A DNA stretch of 64,000 nt from positions 1,928,245 through 1,992,244 of the forward strand of contig JACEVL010006447.1 of the NCBI GenBank assembly GCA_020284085.1, in the 5' to 3' direction. The notes beneath the pieces are model-generated. The model did not search any database. It saw only the letters and a program-made list of their open reading frames with translations, and was not told where the DNA came from. The DNA comes from Aporrectodea caliginosa. Its lineage: Eukaryota; Annelida; Clitellata; Crassiclitellata; Lumbricidae. Below, piece by piece: positions 60,701 through 64,000 of the stretch. The number at the start of each line of letters is the position of its first letter. The first letter of the stretch is position 1. The position numbers and the translations under genes were made by a program.

Positions 60701-61819
60701 ACTTCTGAGGTATGTTGTGTTTCCATACCTTCTGTTGTTTGACCGTTTTCTATTATTCCTGTGGTATGTTGTGTTTCTATACCTTCTGTTGTTTGACCGT
60801 TTTCTATTACTTCTGAGGTATGTTGTGTTTCCATACCTTCTGTTGTTTGACCGTTTTCTATTACTTCTGAGGTATGTTGTGTTTCCATACCTTCTGTTGT
60901 TTGACCGTTTTCTATTACTTCTGAGGTATGTTGTGTTTCCATACCTTCTGTTGTTTGACCGTTTTCTATTATTCCTGTGGTATGTTGTGTTTCTATACCT
61001 TCTGTTGTTTGACCGTTTTCTATTACTTCTGAGGTATGTTGTGTTTCCATACCTTCTGTTGTTTGACCGTTTTCTATTATGCCTGTGGTATGTTGTGTTT
61101 CCATACCTTCTGTTGTTTGACCGTTTTCTATTATGCCTGTGGTATGTTGTGTTTCCATACCTTCTGTTGTTTGACCGTTTTCTATTTCTTCTGAGATATG
61201 TTGTGTTTCTATACCTTCTGTTGTTTGACCGTTTTCTATTACTTCTGAGGTATGTTGTGTTTCCATACCTTCTGTTGTTTGACCGTTTTCTATTATGCCT
61301 GTTGTTTGTTGTGTTTCCATACCTGTTGAGTGATCGTGATGTGTTTCCACGTCATGTTTGTCATCAACAGTTTGTGTTGTGTCTTTTGTGTAAACTGTTC
61401 CGTTTTCAAGCGATGCTAGTTTGCCTTTGAAGTAAAGGGCTGTTCTTAGTTTGTCTGATTCTGTAAATGTCTTGATGGTTATTGTCTCCGCTCCATTCAC
61501 GTTGGTTCGAGATTTCATATTTAAGGGAAGTTTGAATTTATTATCTGTCTTTGCCTCGGGAATGTTCGCATCAGTTTTTTCGATGACTGCAGATGCAGAG
61601 GTTTTGCTAAGCGTTGCCGACTGTGTATAACTTCTGCTTCCATTGACGCTGACATACCCTGCAATGGATAACAATACAGATAGGCATTGGATGGGTCTAT
61701 GTCTCAATTTGGTTTTAGTTCAACGCTCGGAATTCAGGTTGGTTGTAGAAAAGTTGTCACTTACCATCAGTTGCAGCGCAGATGACGACGATGATGATGA
61801 CTAGACAATTTGGACGCAT
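45647..61819 (-). CDS. Gene 2: membrane mucin-like protein (signal, repeat arrays, SEA, 10-Cys module, TM, tail)
   Basis: Exons in transcript order: 61819-61765, 61658-57385, 56451-56389, 53334-53219, 52669-52611, 51318-51005, 50249-50096, 49409-49230, 48683-48416, 47185-47069, 46762-46700 and a tentative last exon 45721-45647. Every junction matches in phase. Layout: signal peptide, non-repeat head, Thr-rich repeats, Pro/Thr linker, SEA domain with an RKRR insertion, ten-cysteine module, transmembrane helix, Lys/Cys anchor, acidic tail. Phases of the shared exons (1, 1, 0, 2, 1, 2, 2, 0) equal those of gene 1. Two frameshifts lie inside the repeat array. The protein is probably a glycosylated cell-surface protein; the pathway is unknown. 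Confidence 0.8.
46700..46762 (-). CDS. Gene 2 exon 11: cytoplasmic tail
   Basis: The acceptor is tttctgtcttgtag and the donor CACCAG|gtaaat, phase 0 to 0. Its 21 codons include SSTIRPNSNPQQRL and end YDPHQ. Confidence 0.65.
47069..47185 (-). CDS. Gene 2 exon 10: cytoplasmic tail
   Basis: The acceptor is tctgctgctgctgtag, phase 0. It encodes NAGFRSSPEFDSRSSASDQ, then GLEMANTKKD, and ends GAT|gtacgt. If this donor is not used, the frame continues 20 codons to a TGA, giving a shorter C-terminus. It is too short to be seen as a long open frame. Confidence 0.65.
47940..48280. repeat. Direct repeat pair (~46 bp, 292 bp apart)
   Basis: CAACTGGTTGCCAGCA and GTTAGATCAGAATAGAATTT-like sequence occur at 47941-47985 and again at 48234-48279. 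Confidence 0.8.
48416..48683 (-). CDS. Gene 2 exon 9: cytoplasmic tail
   Basis: The acceptor is catgtag|C and the donor TACCAG|gtaatt. It encodes an acidic Ser-rich tail with HDGHHLQSIHGAE, YYRRDSDSSDDERREMG (acidic phospho-site type) and LTAYPPYQ at the end. Confidence 0.8.
49230..49409 (-). CDS. Gene 2 exon 8: last two cysteines and transmembrane helix
   Basis: The acceptor is tttgtgttacag|G and the donor AACAG|gtatca. It encodes CSPDYIQMPNSC, then IFIGVIVGCGLAIILILIIV and QRKKKCCGKK. The juxtamembrane CC is a possible palmitoylation site. Confidence 0.87.
50096..50249 (-). CDS. Gene 2 exon 7: ten-cysteine module, first eight cysteines
   Basis: The acceptor is tttgattcag|CT and the donor TGCCA|gtaag. 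It encodes CQLISQPCPACYDC, LLCSQKCNYEENEVC and YTEC. Spacing is the same as gene 1 exon 6 apart from one residue. Confidence 0.85.
50361..50478. mobile_element. Solo tip related to the foldback element
   Basis: About eight tandem GACAAAAGAACGCCC / GACAAAAGAGCGCC units end in GACATAAGAGCGA. The pattern and order (ACAAAAG-GCG repeats, then CATAAGAGCG) match the terminal subrepeats of the 11031-13026 element. No opposite arm is visible nearby. Confidence 0.6.
51005..51318 (-). CDS. Gene 2 exon 6: SEA C-terminal part with basic insertion
   Basis: The acceptor is gactcgttttag|A and the donor GCTG|gtagga. After the strand ending in FR comes DSSAAEAARKRRSANDP, a 15-base triplicated APSPL stretch, and then TADYSVTFDAYTF, the next SEA strand. 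The helix FIIHVSIPRLINATRINGTS carries two N-glycosylation sequons. RKRR|S is a canonical furin site in the position of the SEA G/S autocleavage site. Confidence 0.82.
52611..52669 (-). CDS. Gene 2 exon 5: SEA middle
   Basis: The acceptor is gaatgtttcag and the donor TTTAG|gtaaga, phase 0 to 2. It encodes LHYCFDGCPGYEGVAVTGF. GVAVTGF followed by R is the conserved SEA strand just before the cleavage site. Confidence 0.78.
53219..53334 (-). CDS. Gene 2 exon 4: first part of SEA domain
   Basis: The acceptor is cattgtgcatcag|AC. The donor ACACG|gttctg gives 116 bases, the same as gene 1 exon 3. The nearer ACA|gtgaaa (end 53231) is also in phase and has a better consensus. It encodes NKQLQVATSIRMAVQW, then LLDETTEAYQDLEATVKDT. 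Confidence 0.75.
53820..53995 (+). mobile_element. tRNA-related SINE
   Basis: GGTAGCACTCCGGCACGAAC resembles a decayed A-box region, and GGATCGATTCCCG is a good B box. A tRNA-unrelated body follows, ending in TAACTTGTAATT. The acceptor stem does not pair, so this is not a tRNA gene. It lies in the gene 2 intron between exons 4 and 3. Confidence 0.55.
54590..55200 (+). mobile_element. LINE endonuclease-domain relic
   Basis: Broken plus-strand frames encode a LNETWLQPSGTT-like motif, then LRLNFVNVYRLP, a GDF-like block and DHNAMIAQRS. These follow the order of APE-type endonuclease motifs in CR1/L2 LINEs. Confidence 0.65.
55480..55810 (-). mobile_element. Retroposon 3' end with (TGAT)n tail
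   Basis: On the minus strand a 91-codon frame with Cys- and basic-rich sequence (ARWQKRCAKFARAGKG) ends at AAATAAATGAATT followed by about ten TGAT units. Orientation and tail suit a truncated non-LTR element. The frame itself is not recognised. Confidence 0.5.
56389..56451 (-). CDS. Gene 2 exon 3: Pro/Thr linker
   Basis: The acceptor is ttgttccag|CG and the donor ATAG|gtaagg, phase 1 to 1. It encodes TTAPTTTPIQPPPSTVPPTI, a short mucin-like stalk before the SEA domain. Confidence 0.72.
   Translation of the reverse strand, partial: RQQLQPLLRYNLHHPRFHQL
56620..57050 (+). mobile_element. LINE 3' end
   Basis: The plus strand encodes LSERSFTVARPRLWNCI, the conserved RSFSVAAPRLWN end of ORF2. 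A 3' UTR ends in TAGGCGCTATAGAAATTGC and AATAATAACGAC. It is located in the gene 2 intron between exons 3 and 2. Confidence 0.75.
57385..61658 (-). CDS. Gene 2 exon 2: head and tandem Thr-rich repeats
   Basis: The acceptor is tatccattgcag|GG and the donor AACAA|gtaagt. A unique head (61330-61658) is followed by about 29 copies of TTEGMETQHTSEVIENGQ (54 bp, 59745-61320). Next come six TTDVMETGHITGVTEKDQ units (54 bp), about 36 TTGVMETGQ units (27 bp, 58440-59425), a unique stretch, and eight 66-bp units starting TTATGPSVSETSAS (57650-58150). The frame shifts at about 59340-59357 (net +4 bases) and 58612 (+1 base), so one frame does not cover the whole exon. Long plus-strand frames (59745-61430, 58599-59360) are antisense shadows. 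Confidence 0.78.
57650..58150. repeat. 66-bp coding tandem repeats
   Basis: Eight nearly identical units; plus strand TTTCAGTGGTGGTCGTACTA and CACTTACACTTGGTCCAGTA. Confidence 0.95.
58440..59740. repeat. 27-bp and derived 54-bp coding tandem repeats
   Basis: The 27-bp unit reads on the plus strand CCAGTTTCCATGACGCCTGT plus GGTTTGA. A block of 54-bp derivatives with GGTCTTTTTCTGTGACGCC lies at 59425-59740, and two isolated ones within the 27-bp block (near 58900 and 59165). Confidence 0.95.
59745..61320. repeat. 54-bp coding tandem repeats
   Basis: About 29 units; plus strand TTCTGTTGTTTGACCGTTTT and TATGTTGTGTTTCCATACC. Units differ mainly by TSEV versus TTGI. Confidence 0.95.
61765..61819 (-). 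CDS. Gene 2 exon 1: signal peptide
   Basis: ATG at 61819 encodes MRPNCLVIIIVVICAATD, then donor GATG|gtaagt. The upstream sequence tacatgtttcag|GTGAAAAG suggests a spliced 5' UTR ending at about 61893. An alternative ATG at 61707 would lie inside intron 1. Confidence 0.78.
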
Positions 61820-61893
61820 GATGGATTGATTTCAGTGCTTCTTGTAGTTGTATTCGAAAGTTCTTTGCATGTATTTAGCTTCAACTTTTCACC

Positions 61894-63766
61894 TGAAACA
61901 TGTAATTGCCAATCGAAGTAAGTTCAGGGATTCAAAGGACTAATTCACTCGCCAAACACAATATATAAGCTTAATGTCTTTGCAATAGTTTTTAATTTTG
62001 CATTGCAAGTTCTTAGTTTCATTGGTATATGTCAGACGGCCAAGCACAAGTCATTGCTCTTAATTCTGGTTCATTCAGACAGTAGTGTCACCATAACTGA
62101 ATAACCGACATCAGCGAAGCTTATAGGACGTTCTATTTTGTTCAGGATAAATGGGAACAATTGCAATTAATGCTGGTGCAGAAACCATGCATCAGGAATA
62201 GCAAAGTTTCATGGTTGTATAATGCGCCACGCTTCAAGATTTCAAGGTAAAGCTTTCAATTCGTCAAGACGAAAAGCCATAATCAAGATAAAGCATACAG
62301 TTCGTCCAGACCAATAGGCATAATATATGCAGTTTATACCAGCCATTTATCAAGCGATTGGCTTTACCTCGAACACTTACGAGTTACTAGTAAGTGGTTT
62401 GTTTAAGGTGAAGTGAAGCATCTACAAATCAATTCTATATCTAAATAAAGTTGTCAATTGTCTGTTTGCACCTCAGTGAGAGATCTTGAAAGAACTGATT
62501 CAGATTTTAACACCTATCTATGGAGGTATGAAAATGGGTGCTAACCATATAATTAATTCCAGTTTAAACTGAGGCATTTATTGCACTAATTAGCGTTGAT
62601 GGAAAGTTCCACTGATAATTTAGAGTAGGCATAAATCTATAATGCAGACATCTGCTTCTAAATCACTAAATTACTTGCTCAGATTCGTTCACAAACTATG
62701 CGAAAATCAATTGCTTCATCTTGTTCACATAGGTCTGTCTCCAAAAATAAAAACCAAAATTTAGCTGCGAACAACTCAACATTATCTTTAAAAAATCAGA
62801 CTTTTTCTTAGCAATGCATCCAAATTATTTGCTCGATAGATTGCTGAAAATGTTCTTTGTTGGCAATGTTGTTTCAGATCAAACACAACTTGCTCGTTGT
62901 TTGTTTCGTCTTAATTTCGCAGAATTGCTCGTGAAACATACAACTTGCTGAGGTTTACTTTTAAGTTCGCCAGAATAATTTGTTTTAAGTTGCTGATATA
63001 TTATATTTCTCTGAAATGTGAAATCCCTTTCTTTGAGTGATACAACTTCCTCCTTAAATGAGTCGAAGCCAATGGCGGCCAGGCCCAGTTGGTTATATAA
63101 TGATATCTTATCAACCTGTCAGCAATCATACAATGGGTCAACTCTTCTCAAGATCTAAACTATTGGATCCACAGTTTAACGGCAGCTTATGACAACTGAG
63201 GCCGTTTCCGCCGACAAAGATTATTTTTTGGCATATTACAGCTCAGTTTACAGTCTTAACGCAGTTCAAGATCTAAGCCTTACTGTCCTTTCTTATTGGT
63301 ATCAATTCCTGTAATGGCGATACGCCATTTACGATGATCTTAACTTTTTCTAAAGCTTCACTGAAAGCCTAATGGAAATACTTAAGTCCACCTGAACAAT
63401 CATGGGAGTTTCTTTTAATTGGACAATAAATGTTAAAGGCCTGCATGACATAAAAATGGTTAAAAATAGCCTGGAGCTTTGGTTGTTTGTAGTTTATATT
63501 AGATCCTTCAGCCATTGGCTCCATTTGGAACTAGATGAATTAGACCCTCTCCAACTACTGCGAAGCCTGGCGCCATCAGAAGAAGCTACATGGAAGATTA
63601 CTCGCGCTAGTTACGCATAGCGAGTCTTTAGCGCATCTAGGAGAACCGCTACCACTTGTAGAGAGAGGTGCAACAAAAAGACAGGCATTGTGTGAAGCGG
63701 TAACCGTGAAACAGCCTAGAGATGATGGCAGATTTCCAATTTGGATTCATATTTACTTAAATGAGT
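61894..63766. other. Upstream of gene 2, nothing recognised
   Basis: AT-rich sequence. A weak plus-strand frame (63402-63620) ends in a polar stretch but has no domain. The promoter of gene 2 probably lies here; no core element can be fixed. Confidence 0.4.
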
Positions 63767-63957
63767 TCAGACCCATTGTACTCGGATCCCTAATAATGGT
63801 GTCAAAGCATTCGCCACTGCAGAGGCTTTGCCAACAAGAGTCAGATTTAAATCCAAGATGACTGGATGGTCAGGTCCGACTCCCGATGGGGCTCCAAGGC
63901 GCAACTCGCTCTCCTCCCGCATGAGGTGTTTGGCGTCGGACGTCATCATTCTGAGGA
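63767..63957 (-). CDS. Possible terminal exon of an unrecognised gene beyond the right edge
   Basis: After ctaaacggaaatcag on the minus strand an open frame encodes MMTSDAKHLMREESELRLG, then PDHPVILDLNLTLVGKASA and ends LLGIRVQWV with TGA at 63767. The composition looks more protein-like than nearby chance frames, but the acceptor is weak and I recognise no domain. It could also be a retroelement fragment. Confidence 0.3.
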
Positions 63958-64000
63958 CTGATTTCCGTTTAGGTATTATTGCTATTAGAGTGATTATGAT

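Noticed and set aside
59745..61430. 561-codon plus-strand frame
   Set aside because: Exact antisense of the 54-bp coding repeats of gene 2. It has no start context, domain or splice evidence, and the minus-strand gene explains the region.
57323..61707. CRISPR-like regular repeats
   Set aside because: Units are contiguous with no unique spacers, are multiples of three and are coding in a eukaryotic gene.
61653..61707. ATG at 61707 as start of gene 2
   Set aside because: The sequence upstream of 61658 ends in a good acceptor (tatccattgcag), and a separate signal-peptide exon at 61819-61765 joins in phase.

Overview
The window is animal nuclear DNA. It has large introns, many decayed non-LTR retrotransposons, several terminal-inverted-repeat (TIR) DNA transposons, and long microsatellites. 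An SH2-type SOCS gene and SEA-domain membrane mucins point to a metazoan. Frequent TAGGCCTAT-type words and the transposon load suggest a marine invertebrate, but I cannot name the species. No bacterial, organellar or viral gene was seen.

Three protein-coding genes are supported, all on the minus strand. (1) Positions 1-7409 hold the 5' part of a SOCS6/7-like gene: a 667-codon N-terminal exon, a linker exon, and two exons spanning the SH2 domain. Intron phases agree at every junction, and the gene runs off the left edge before the SOCS box. (2) Positions 18727-39130 hold a membrane-mucin gene ('gene 1'): signal peptide, about 5.5 kb of 63-bp (21-residue) Ser/Thr repeats, SEA domain, ten-cysteine module, transmembrane helix and cytoplasmic tail. 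(3) Positions about 45647-61819 hold a paralogue ('gene 2') with the same exon order and phases but unrelated repeat arrays (27, 54 and 66 bp units).

The two mucin-like proteins are the main interest. Their SEA, cysteine-rich and membrane exons were assembled here from splice signals and phase matching. They share a near-identical cysteine spacing and carry basic, furin-like sequences where a SEA domain normally self-cleaves. Both repeat arrays contain frame-breaking indels while the small exons are intact, so array assembly error is more likely than gene death.

The remainder is repeat-rich. Positions 8.1-10.3 kb are purine-rich satellites upstream of the SOCS gene. Positions 11.0-13.0 kb hold a foldback element with a second transposon inside one arm. 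A TA-flanked TIR element lies at 14.9-15.9 kb, a hAT-like element with an 8-bp target duplication at 22.5-24.0 kb (an intron of gene 1), and a short TIR element at 41.3-41.7 kb. Retrotransposon fragments are scattered through introns and spacers. A very long CTA trinucleotide run lies just upstream of gene 1.
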